DNA of 8,107 nucleotides from Pseudomonadota bacterium (GTDB lineage Bacteria; Pseudomonadota; Alphaproteobacteria; Rhizobiales; Rhizobiaceae), in contig JAEYTV010000006.1 of the NCBI GenBank assembly GCA_023433855.1, positions 1-8,107 on the forward strand. The letters are read 5' to 3'. The notes beneath the pieces were generated by a model. It saw only the letters and a program-made list of their open reading frames with translations. It was not told where the DNA came from and made no database searches. Numbering within the stretch: position 1 is the first letter of the stretch; every line of letters starts with the position of its first letter. Both the position numbers and the translations under genes were made by a program. This document shows positions 1 through 5,803 of the stretch, piece by piece.

Positions 1-413
1 AACATACGGAACGCCCGATCGAACATCGTGCCCATAAGCGCCCCGAGGATCATGCTCCGGAACTCGTAGTCTATGAAGAAATGCACAACGCAGGCGTCTG
101 GTGAACCGTTCGGGGCCGGTTCGAATCGCCACCGGTTGTCCAGATATTTGAAGGGACCCTCGATGTACTTGACGTCGATCGCCTGCTCGGGCGGATTGAG
201 CAGGACCTGGGTCGTGAATGTTTCCCGTATGGCCTTGTACCCAACCGTCATGTCGGCAACCAGAAGGGTCTTGCCGTCGCGTTCCTTGCGGGAACGGATC
301 GCTAGGGACTCGCAAAGCGGCAGGAATTCCGGGTATCTCTCGATGTCAGCGACGAGCGCATACATCTGTGCGGCGCTGTGTTTAACCGGACGGCGGATTT
401 CGAACTTTGGCAT
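1..413 (-). CDS. COQ10/RatA-family START-domain protein (3' end cut by window edge)
   Basis: A reading frame of 137 codons starts at an ATG at 413-411 and stays open to the left edge, so only a short C-terminal piece is missing (the family is about 150 residues). An in-frame TAA lies 12 nt upstream, so this ATG is the first possible one; an AAGGA sits rather far upstream (about 16 nt). The protein begins MPKFEIRRPVKHSAAQMYAL, followed by a segment like VADIERYPEFLPLC, the typical start of the polyketide-cyclase/START fold of COQ10 and bacterial RatA. Further on, YIEGPFKYLDNRWRFEP and FFIDYEFRS fit the strands lining the lipid pocket. Mitochondrial Coq10 binds ubiquinone and supports respiration. 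E. coli RatA was named a ribosome-association toxin, and many homologues carry that name by inheritance. In an alphaproteobacterium, beside PDH and lipA, a quinone-binding role is the better inference. No antitoxin partner is visible. Family confident; function less so. Confidence 0.88.
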   Translation of the reverse strand, partial: MPKFEIRRPVKHSAAQMYALVADIERYPEFLPLCESLAIRSRKERDGKTLLVADMTVGYKAIRETFTTQVLLNPPEQAIDVKYIEGPFKYLDNRWRFEPAPNGSPDACVVHFFIDYEFRSMILGALMGTMFDRAFRM

Positions 414-713
414 GTCTCGCAGTTAAGGTCCTTGGCCCAGAAGATCAAGGCGTTCACGCACGTCTCGCACGATTTCCGGATGACAAAGGCTATCGCTTTC
501 ACCCCTCTTCGGCCCGGCAGGACTCGCTGTCTGCGTCCACGTCCCCCGTCCTACGATGCGGGTGAGTTAGCGGCGTGATCTGTTGATGACCGCCAGCGTT
601 CAGAATAAGTTGATTTAACGTGCGGGTTGGGTGGCTGTAGGTGCTGATGCGTCTATCGGCCTCACGGCGCAGATTGAAGAACAGCAGACAAGACGCATCC
701 GAAAGAAGTATCC
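414..713. other. Intergenic region between divergent ratA-like and small plus-strand gene
   Basis: About 300 nt with no convincing gene. It must hold the start signals of the minus-strand START-domain gene and of the plus-strand 61-aa gene, since the two diverge. I could not pick a good sigma-70 type -35/-10 pair on either strand. An 11-of-12 direct repeat of GCAYGTCTCGCA occurs at 410-421 (overlapping the START-gene ATG) and 458-469. The frames that are open here (378-578 plus, 302-502 minus, the latter from a GTG) lack ribosome sites and family resemblance and are best read as chance. Confidence 0.6.
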
Positions 714-899
714 ATGGACGATTTTTCTCAGATGATAAGACTGCTTGAATCCGCCAGACAGCTGGCGGAAATGAACGAGCTGCCGATGCTGAGCTATTTC
801 ATCGAGATGGCCAAGGCGGAAGCACGCGGCCACCGCTTCACCTTGAGGGACAGGCGCCGTGGACAGAGCAAGACCGAAAAGAAGGACGCCGCTGAATAA
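714..899 (+). CDS. Small conserved-looking protein of unknown function (61 aa)
   Basis: An ATG at 714 opens a 61-codon frame ending TAA at 897-899. A purine stretch GAAAGAAG at 701-708 lies 5 nt upstream and is a weak but usable ribosome site. The first 35 residues (MDDFSQMIRLLESARQLAEM onward) have leucine/isoleucine spacing typical of amphipathic helices. The tail is strongly basic (RDRRRGQSKTEKK), suggesting a small soluble helical protein that contacts a partner or nucleic acid. Third codon positions are rich in G/C over most of its length, like the flanking genes. No signal peptide, membrane segment or metal motif is visible. It is convergent with lipA (21 nt between stops, no clear terminator) and divergent from the START-domain gene. 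I believe similar short proteins occur in rhizobia, but this is memory, not a search. No function can be assigned. Confidence 0.65.
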   Translation: MDDFSQMIRLLESARQLAEMNELPMLSYFIEMAKAEARGHRFTLRDRRRGQSKTEKKDAAE

Positions 900-920
900 A
901 GAGAGATGGCCGGCTGACGC

Positions 921-1895
921 CTACTCCGCGGCAGCCAGCAACTTCCTCTCCCGTGCAGCCCTCAGTCGCGCGAAGTCGTCCCCCGCGTGATGCGACGAGC
1001 GGGTCAGGGGGCTGGACGACACCATCAGGAAGCCCTTGGTATAAGCCACCGTCTCGTAGGACGTGAACTCTTCCGGCGTGACGAAACGTTCGACCTTATG
1101 GTGCTTGCGGGTCGGCTGCAGATACTGGCCGATGGTCAGGAAGTCGACGTCGGCGGTGCGCAGATCGTCCATCAACTGCAGCACTTCGTTGCGCTCTTCA
1201 CCGAGTCCGACCATGATGCCGGACTTGGTGAACATCGTCGGATCAAGTTCCTTGACCCTCTGCAGGAGGCGGATCGAATGGAAATATCGCGCGCCGGGGC
1301 GAACAGTCAGGTAGTTGCCGGGCACCGTTTCCAGGTTATGGTTGAAGACATCCGGCTTTGCAGCGACAACGCGCTCGAGCGCGCCCGGCTTCTTCAGGAA
1401 GTCAGGAGTGAGGATCTCGATCGTCGTGTTCGGTGACGCGACCCGGATCGCCCAGATCACCTTCTCGAAATGCTCGGCACCACCGTCCTCAAGGTCGTCA
1501 CGGTCGACGGAGGTGATGACGACATGCTCGAGGCCCATCTGCTTGACGGCCTTGGCGACGTTTTCCGGCTCAAACGGGTCCAGCGCATTCGGCTTGCCGG
1601 TTGCGACGTTACAGAAGGCGCAGGCACGCGTGCAGATCTCGCCCATGATCATGAAGGTGGCGTGCTTCTTGTCCCAGCATTCGCCGATATTGGGGCAGCC
1701 CGCTTCCTCGCAGCCCGTCACCAGCTTGTTGTCCTTCACGATGGCGCGGGTTTCCATGTAGCCCTTCGACACCGGCGCCTTGACGCGGATCCATTCCGGC
1801 TTCCGCATGACCTCGGTGTCAGGCCGATGCGCCTTTTCCGGATGGCGAACCCGCTTTTCGTCCGAAAGAGCGGTCCTGTCGAGAATCGTAACCAT
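921..1895 (-). CDS. lipA: Lipoyl synthase (radical SAM)
   Basis: LipA inserts two sulfur atoms at C6 and C8 of octanoyl groups bound to lipoyl domains, the last step in making the lipoyl arms of PDH and related complexes. The 324-aa product is the usual family length. It shows both cluster signatures: the auxiliary 4Fe-4S set [12 protein letters not shown] (Cys 62, 67, 73) and the radical-[11 protein letters not shown] (Cys 88, 92, 95). The C-terminal [10 protein letters not shown] matches the RSS motif whose serine binds the auxiliary cluster; His replaces the commoner Tyr after RSS. The frame could begin one codon earlier at TTG (1898), but ATG at 1895 is preferred: AGG at 1904-1902 is 6 nt upstream and GAAGG at 1910-1906 just beyond. 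It lies downstream of lpdA and the small membrane protein gene, supplying the cofactor used by the PDH genes of the same block. No lipB is in the window. Confidence 0.97.
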   Translation of the reverse strand: MVTILDRTALSDEKRVRHPEKAHRPDTEVMRKPEWIRVKAPVSKGYMETRAIVKDNKLVTGCEEAGCPNIGECWDKKHATFMIMGEICTRACAFCNVATGKPNALDPFEPENVAKAVKQMGLEHVVITSVDRDDLEDGGAEHFEKVIWAIRVASPNTTIEILTPDFLKKPGALERVVAAKPDVFNHNLETVPGNYLTVRPGARYFHSIRLLQRVKELDPTMFTKSGIMVGLGEERNEVLQLMDDLRTADVDFLTIGQYLQPTRKHHKVERFVTPEEFTSYETVAYTKGFLMVSSSPLTRSSHHAGDDFARLRAARERKLLAAAE

Positions 1896-1910
1896 CAAAA
1901 ACCTGCCTTC

Positions 1911-1929
1911 AACCGCACAGTCCGCGGTT
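1911..1929 (-). promoter_or_regulatory. Small hairpin immediately upstream of the lipA ribosome site
   Basis: On the minus strand a perfect 6-bp stem (AACCGC pairing with GCGGTT) encloses a 7-nt loop. It ends directly against the GAAGG/AGG ribosome site of lipA and lies wholly in the 39-nt gap between glsB and lipA. There is no U-tract directly after the stem, so it is not a standard terminator. It might modulate lipA translation or protect a processed 5' end. The structure is seen by eye; any function is inference. Confidence 0.35.
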
Positions 1930-1934
1930 TCCCG

Positions 1935-2180
1935 TCAACGCCTGACGAGCTTTGCGACGAATAACAAAATGCACGAGCCGACGAAACCCTGCACAAGGTA
2001 GCCCAGCCATCCGCTGACGACATGGATGTTGGCGCTTTCGAAGATGGCATTGGCGAGAACCGCGCCGACAATGCCGATCACGACATTCATGAAAATGCCG
2101 AAGCGCAGATCCATCAGCTTGCCAGCCAGCCAGCCCGCGAGACCGCCGATGATGATTGCTGTAATCCAACCCACACCCAT
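1935..2180 (-). CDS. GlsB/YeaQ/YmgE-family small membrane protein (transglycosylase-associated family)
   Basis: The 81-aa product begins MGVGWITAIIIGGLAGWLAG and has three hydrophobic, glycine-rich segments at roughly residues 3-21, 28-47 and 55-78, ending in KLVRR. This pattern, with the internal GIFMNVVIGIVGA block, is typical of the GlsB/YeaQ/YmgE family. These are inner-membrane proteins annotated as transglycosylase-associated or general-stress proteins, with no established biochemical activity. The frame stays open 27 codons upstream to 2261, but that start would overlap the lpdA end, run through the intercistronic hairpin and add residues unlike the family. The ATG at 2180 has a good ribosome site (GGGAG, 6 nt spacing) and gives the normal family length. 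It lies between lpdA and lipA in the same direction. Its role in a PDH operon is unknown. Confidence 0.88.
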   Translation of the reverse strand: MGVGWITAIIIGGLAGWLAGKLMDLRFGIFMNVVIGIVGAVLANAIFESANIHVVSGWLGYLVQGFVGSCILLFVAKLVRR

Positions 2181-2186
2181 GTAACG

Positions 2187-2191
2187 CTCCC
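2187..2191 (-). promoter_or_regulatory. Ribosome binding site deciding the start of the small membrane protein
   Basis: GGGAG on the minus strand sits 6 nt before the ATG at 2180. It supports the 81-aa product over the 108-aa one that the longest open frame would give from 2261. Confidence 0.75.
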
Positions 2192-2218
2192 GTTCAAGCC
2201 AGATCAAAGATATGGGAA

Positions 2219-2251
2219 GCGCCCCGCCCGGGAACAATCCCGGCAGGGCGC
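2219..2251 (-). terminator. Strong GC-rich intercistronic hairpin after lpdA
   Basis: On the minus strand, a 14-bp stem with one bulged G and a TTGT loop forms from arms GCGCCCTGCCGGGA and TCCCGGGCGGGGCGC (one T-G wobble). It begins 6 nt after the lpdA stop and ends 27 nt before the ribosome site of the next gene. It is followed by TTCCCATATC rather than a run of T, so it is not a textbook intrinsic terminator. It could be a partial terminator, a pause site, or a 3' stabiliser that sets the level of pdh/lpdA messenger relative to glsB and lipA. The pairing is directly visible; the function is inferred. Confidence 0.6.
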
Positions 2252-2257
2252 AAACCA

Positions 2258-3703
2258 TCAAGCGTTAAGTGCGCGGCCGTAGGCATCCAGCACGCTTTCC
2301 TTCATCGTTTCCGAAATAGTCGGATGCGGGAAGATGGTGTGCATCAGGTCTTCTTCAGTCGTCTCGAGGTTCATGGCGACGACGAAGCCCTGGATGAGCT
2401 CCGTCACCTCTGCACCAACCATATGGGCGCCCAGGAGCTCGCCCGTCTTCTTGTCGAAGATGGTCTTGACCATGCCCTGGTCCTCGCCGAGCGCCACTGC
2501 CTTACCGTTCGCCGCGAAGGAGAAACGGCCGACGCGGATATCGCGCCCCTGCTCCTTGGCCTTGGCTTCCGTAAGACCGACGGAGGCGACCTGCGGGTTG
2601 CAATAGGTGCAGCCGGGGATCTTCAGCTTGTCGATCGGGTGGACGTTGGGGACGCCGGCGATCTTCTCGACGCAGATCACCGCTTCGTGTTCGGCCTTGT
2701 GGGCCAGCAACGGACCGCCGGCGACGTCGCCGATCGCATACATGCCGTTGACGTTTGTCTTGCCGTAGCCGTCGACGACGATGAAGCCGCGCTCGGTCTC
2801 CACGCCGGCAGCCTCAAGGCCGATGTTCTCGATATTGGCCTGGACGCCGACGGCAGAAATCATCCGGTCGGCAGTTATCTTCTCTACTGATCCGTCCTTC
2901 TTTTCGACGGTCGCGGTGATCGAATTGGCGCCCTTCTCAACCTTGGCGACCTTCGCCTCCAGGTGGATCTTGATGCCCTGCTTGTCGAACTGCTTCTTGG
3001 CAAAGGCGGAGATTTCCGCGTCCTCGACCGGCATGATCTGGGACATGATCTCGACCACCGTCACGTCGACGCCCATGGTGCGGTAGAAGCTCGCAAACTC
3101 GATGCCGATGGCGCCCGATCCCATGACGAGCAACGACTTCGGCATTTCCTCGGGCTTCATCGCTTCGAAATAAGTCCAGATCAGGTTGCCATCCGGCTCG
3201 ATGCCCGGCAGCGCGCGCGGGCGGGCGCCGGTTGCAACAATGATGTGCTTGGCGCTATACGTGCCCTCGCCCAGCGTATTCTTCGGTACTGGTCCCTGCG
3301 GCTGGACGATCGGCTTGGAGATCTTGCCCACCACGATCTCGCCCGGCTTGGTGATCTTGGCTTCCCCCCAGATGATGTCGACTTTGTTCTTCTTGAACAG
3401 GAAGCCCACGCCGTTGTTCATGCGCGCAGCAATGCCGCGGGAGCGCGCGACGATAGCCTTGATGTCCGGCCTGATCGAGCCTTCCAGGGTCAGACCGTAG
3501 TCCTTGGCATGCGTTGCCGTATGCATTACATCCGCCGAGCGCAGCAGCGCCTTTGTCGGGATGCAGCCCCAGTTGGAGCAGATCCCGGCCAGATGCTCGC
3601 GCTCGACGACGGCGACCTTCATACCGAGCTGGGCAGCGCGGATCGCGGCAATGTAGCCGCCCGGACCAGCGCCGATAACGATCAAGTCATAGGATTGAGC
3701 CAT
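2258..3703 (-). CDS. lpdA: Dihydrolipoamide dehydrogenase (E3 of pyruvate dehydrogenase)
   Basis: E3 is a homodimeric FAD enzyme that reoxidises the dihydrolipoyl arms of E2 and passes electrons to NAD+. The 481-aa product shows all key parts: the FAD dinucleotide fold VIGAGPGGYIAA (about 9-20), the redox disulfide in ICSNWGCIPTK (Cys 42 and 47), the NAD-binding GSGAIGIEFA (195-204), the second FAD motif MYAIGDVAGG (321-330), and the dimer-interface catalytic pair in HPTISE (His 460, Glu 465). The segment before the disulfide, LAGICSNWGC, differs from the common GGTCLNxGC form, as in PDH-type E3s of rhizobia. Residues about 124-150 form an insertion rich in P, K and Q before the ATGARPR segment. 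The ATG at 3703 has AAAGG about 9 nt upstream. It lies 57 nt after the esterase gene, and its position in the pdh cluster indicates the PDH-specific E3. Confidence 0.97.
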   Translation of the reverse strand: MAQSYDLIVIGAGPGGYIAAIRAAQLGMKVAVVEREHLAGICSNWGCIPTKALLRSADVMHTATHAKDYGLTLEGSIRPDIKAIVARSRGIAARMNNGVGFLFKKNKVDIIWGEAKITKPGEIVVGKISKPIVQPQGPVPKNTLGEGTYSAKHIIVATGARPRALPGIEPDGNLIWTYFEAMKPEEMPKSLLVMGSGAIGIEFASFYRTMGVDVTVVEIMSQIMPVEDAEISAFAKKQFDKQGIKIHLEAKVAKVEKGANSITATVEKKDGSVEKITADRMISAVGVQANIENIGLEAAGVETERGFIVVDGYGKTNVNGMYAIGDVAGGPLLAHKAEHEAVICVEKIAGVPNVHPIDKLKIPGCTYCNPQVASVGLTEAKAKEQGRDIRVGRFSFAANGKAVALGEDQGMVKTIFDKKTGELLGAHMVGAEVTELIQGFVVAMNLETTEEDLMHTIFPHPTISETMKESVLDAYGRALNA

Positions 3704-3724
3704 AGCTTTGCGCCTTTTCTCCGG

Positions 3725-3746
3725 GAGCCAGCGGTCGTCGCGGCTC
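3725..3746 (-). repeat. Weak inverted repeat in the esterase-lpdA gap
   Basis: On the minus strand GAGCC and GGCTC flank a 12-nt centre in which GCG and CGC can extend the stem to 8 bp with one bulged T. It lies in the 57-nt gap upstream of the lpdA ribosome site. No T-run follows. This is the only structure I see in the gap, and it may be chance in GC-rich DNA. Confidence 0.25.
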
Positions 3747-3760
3747 GCCTCTCAACGAAT

Positions 3761-4399
3761 TCAAAGTCCGAGCATCACACGGACGATCGGCTCAACACCA
3801 CGCCCGATTGCTCGCGTATTTTCTGGCGTCAGATGCACACCGTCGATCGGTGTGGTCTCGGCTACCGAGCCGGCATCAAAGAAACCGCAGCCCAGATCGT
3901 CCGCCAGGTCACGGTAGAGCGACGCCAGCATTGCCGATTCTTCCACGCCGCCACGGAACCCGGCCGAGAATACAGGGTCCGCCGTCTCGCGAAGCGGCGG
4001 AGGCGAGACGATCAGCACGTCTGGAGCATCATAATCGAAGGAGTATTCGTGATGCCGTATCACCCCCACGAGCCGCTGCATGCCGGCACGGGCCGCGTGC
4101 GCAGTGCCGGCAATGACCGGCTTCATGTCGTTCGACCCCAACATGATGATAACGAGATCGAGCGGCATGTGGGTGTGAAGGACCGTGGGCAGGGTCTTCA
4201 CGCCGTTACGATCGCAATCGGCCAGGTGATCGTCGTAGCCGGTGGTGCGACCGTTTAGCCCCTCGGCAATGACCGTCACCTCCGGTCCCAAGGCAGCGCC
4301 AAGAACGCTTGGCCAGCGATCCTCGAAGGCGTGCCTTCCGGTTCCATTCGGGTCGAAACCCCAAGTCAGCGAATCCCCGTAGCAGAGGACGGTCTTCAT
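3761..4399 (-). CDS. SGNH/GDSL-family esterase (arylesterase / MsAcT-like)
   Basis: The 212-aa protein has the four SGNH blocks: GDSLTWG (nucleophile Ser 10), EGLNGRTT (Gly at about 48-50), LGSNDMK (Asn 90, Asp 91), and DGVHLT (Asp 186, His 189). The catalytic triad and oxyanion residues are all present. The stretch LDLVIIMLGSNDMK, then VLIVSPPPL and FFDAGSV, closely resembles the remembered Mycobacterium smegmatis acyltransferase/esterase MsAcT and rhizobial arylesterases. These form oligomers and act on short-chain aryl or alkyl esters, with some acyl transfer. No signal peptide is seen, so it is probably cytoplasmic. The start has a near-perfect site: GGAGG at 4411-4407, 7 nt before ATG. 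It is only 15 nt from the pdhC stop and so appears co-translated with PDH. The natural substrate is unknown. A role in short-chain acyl ester or acetyl-group housekeeping is inference. Confidence 0.92.
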   Translation of the reverse strand: MKTVLCYGDSLTWGFDPNGTGRHAFEDRWPSVLGAALGPEVTVIAEGLNGRTTGYDDHLADCDRNGVKTLPTVLHTHMPLDLVIIMLGSNDMKPVIAGTAHAARAGMQRLVGVIRHHEYSFDYDAPDVLIVSPPPLRETADPVFSAGFRGGVEESAMLASLYRDLADDLGCGFFDAGSVAETTPIDGVHLTPENTRAIGRGVEPIVRVMLGL

Positions 4400-4414
4400 C
4401 TAACCGCCTCCGGC

Positions 4415-5788
4415 TCAGACGAGCATCGCCATCGGATTCTCGATGTAGCGCTTGAAGGCTGATGCGAGTTCCGCTCCGAGCGCGCCGTCGATCACACGGT
4501 GATCGAAGGCGAACGTGGCCGTCATCACCGTCCCCACCTTGAGTTTACCGTTCCTGACGACGGGTTTTTCAACTCCGGCGCCGATCGATACGATCGAGGC
4601 TTGCGGCAGGTTGATGATCGAGGTGAAGCTCGAAACGCCGAACATGCCGAGGTTGGACACCGACGTCGTGCCGCCCTGGTATTCTTCCGGCTTCAGCTTC
4701 TTGTCGCGCGCACGCTTGGCGAGATCCTTGACTTCGTTGGAGATGACCGAGAGAGATTTCTGCTCGGCATTGCGGACGATCGGCGTGATGAGCCCGTCGG
4801 GAATGGCGACGGCCACGCCGACATCGGCATGCTTGTGCAGCACGCGCGCGGAAGAGGTCCAGGAGGCGTTCGCCATCGGGACATCGCGCAGTGCGAGCGC
4901 CATCGCCTTGATCATGAAGTCGTTGACGGAAAGCTTGAAGGCCGGAACCTCGCCCTTCTCCGTCTTCTTCACGGGAGCCGATGCATTGATCTCGGCGCGC
5001 AGCTTTAACAGTGCGTCGATCTCGCAGTCCATCGACACGGTGTAGGCCGGAACCGTCTGGGCGGATTCGGTCAGGCGCAAGGCGATCGTCCGGCGCATGC
5101 CGTCATGCGGCAGGAGCTCGTAGGAGCCTTCTGGGAAAAGCTTGAGGACGGCATCGTCCGACGGACCCTTCGCCAGGGCCGCACCTGCTGCTTGGGGCGC
5201 CGCCGCTGCGCCGGCCGGCGCGGCCTTCGCGGTCCCGGAGGCGGCGGCCTTCTCAACATCCGCCTTGACAACGCGGCCATGCGGGCCGGAGCCGGTGACG
5301 GCGGAAAGATCGAGGCCCGCTTCCTTTGCCAGACGCCGGGCAAGCGGCGAGGAGAAAACGCGTTTGCCATCGGCAACCGGCGCCGGAGCAGACGGGCCAG
5401 GAGCCTTGTCGGTGACCGGCGCCGCAGCCTGCGGCGACTGTTCTGAAGTCTTGGGCTCCGGCGCAGCTTCAGCCTTCGCCTCAGCCTTCGCCTCAGCCTT
5501 CGGAGCGGCATCGCCGCCACCGGAGGCCGCAGCAGACACATCTTCGCCTTCGGCGGCAAGAATGGCGATCAAGGCGTTCACCTTGACCCCTTCCGTCCCG
5601 GCCGGCACGACGAGCTTGGCAACGGTCCCCTCATCGACCGCTTCCACTTCCATCGTCGCCTTGTCGGTTTCGATCTCGGCGATCACGTCGCCGGATTTCA
5701 CCGTGTCCCCTTCCTTGACGAGCCATTTGGCGAGGTTGCCCTCTTCCATTGTCGGTGAAAGGGCAGGCATGGTGATGTTGATCGGCAT
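4415..5788 (-). CDS. pdhC: Dihydrolipoyllysine acetyltransferase (E2 of pyruvate dehydrogenase)
   Basis: E2 forms the PDH core, receives the acetyl group from E1 on its lipoyl arm and transfers it to CoA. The 457-aa product reads in order: one lipoyl domain (1-83) with the modified lysine in ETDKATME (Lys 43); an Ala/Pro/Lys/Glu linker (84-143) with KAEA repeats; a peripheral-subunit (E3/E1-binding) domain at about 144-182, [15 protein letters not shown] through [13 protein letters not shown]; a second Ala-rich linker (183-208); and the catalytic domain, ending with DHRVIDG (His 430, Asp 434). One lipoyl domain is fewer than in E. coli E2, but the partner E1-beta carries another. The start has GGGGAGG at 5803-5797, 8 nt upstream, directly abutting the TAA of pdhB, implying translational coupling. 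It is also called pdhB in some rhizobial genomes. Confidence 0.97.
   Translation of the reverse strand: MPINITMPALSPTMEEGNLAKWLVKEGDTVKSGDVIAEIETDKATMEVEAVDEGTVAKLVVPAGTEGVKVNALIAILAAEGEDVSAAASGGGDAAPKAEAKAEAKAEAAPEPKTSEQSPQAAAPVTDKAPGPSAPAPVADGKRVFSSPLARRLAKEAGLDLSAVTGSGPHGRVVKADVEKAAASGTAKAAPAGAAAAPQAAGAALAKGPSDDAVLKLFPEGSYELLPHDGMRRTIALRLTESAQTVPAYTVSMDCEIDALLKLRAEINASAPVKKTEKGEVPAFKLSVNDFMIKAMALALRDVPMANASWTSSARVLHKHADVGVAVAIPDGLITPIVRNAEQKSLSVISNEVKDLAKRARDKKLKPEEYQGGTTSVSNLGMFGVSSFTSIINLPQASIVSIGAGVEKPVVRNGKLKVGTVMTATFAFDHRVIDGALGAELASAFKRYIENPMAMLV
5471..5502 (-). repeat. 12-bp tandem repeat in the pdhC linker
   Basis: The plus-strand unit AGCCTTCGCCTC is repeated exactly 2.7 times (5471-5482, 5483-5494, 5495-5502). 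On the coding strand it specifies successive KAEA units in the E2 linker. Because 12 bp is a whole number of codons, copy-number slippage changes only linker length. A degenerate extra unit (GCAGCTTC) lies just to the left. Confidence 0.85.
5661..5683 (-). repeat. Lipoyl-domain direct repeat, copy in pdhC
   Basis: These 23 nt encode the end of the VIAEIETDK segment around the lipoylated lysine of E2 and are identical to 7116-7138 in pdhB. The two copies are in the same orientation and reading frame, 1455 bp apart. They reflect homologous lipoyl domains about 79% identical in protein sequence over the first 82 residues. Confidence 0.85.
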
Positions 5789-5803
5789 CGCGGCAACCTC
5801 CCC

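Noticed and set aside
380..430. TTAA-containing sequences suggestive of CtrA sites near the START-gene start (also near 614)
   Set aside because: No pair of TTAA half-sites with 7-nt spacing was found.
302..502. A 66-codon minus-strand frame with two CETC motifs
   Set aside because: It starts at GTG without a ribosome site and overlaps the START-domain gene in another frame. The CETC pairs come from the direct repeat at 410-421 and 458-469, not from a metal-binding fold.
615..833. A 72-codon minus-strand frame opposite the 61-aa gene
   Set aside because: The plus-strand frame has better coding composition and a plausible start region; this one looks like its complement.
2181..2261. N-terminal extension of the small membrane protein to 2261
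   Set aside because: It would overlap the end of lpdA and run through the GC-rich hairpin, and it adds residues not typical of the family; the ATG at 2180 has a clear GGGAG site.
2963..4258. A 431-codon plus-strand open frame spanning the antisense of lpdA and the esterase
   Set aside because: It is rich in D/H/R/A as expected for the complement of high-GC coding DNA, has no family motif, crosses two well-supported genes and their gap, and lacks a ribosome site.
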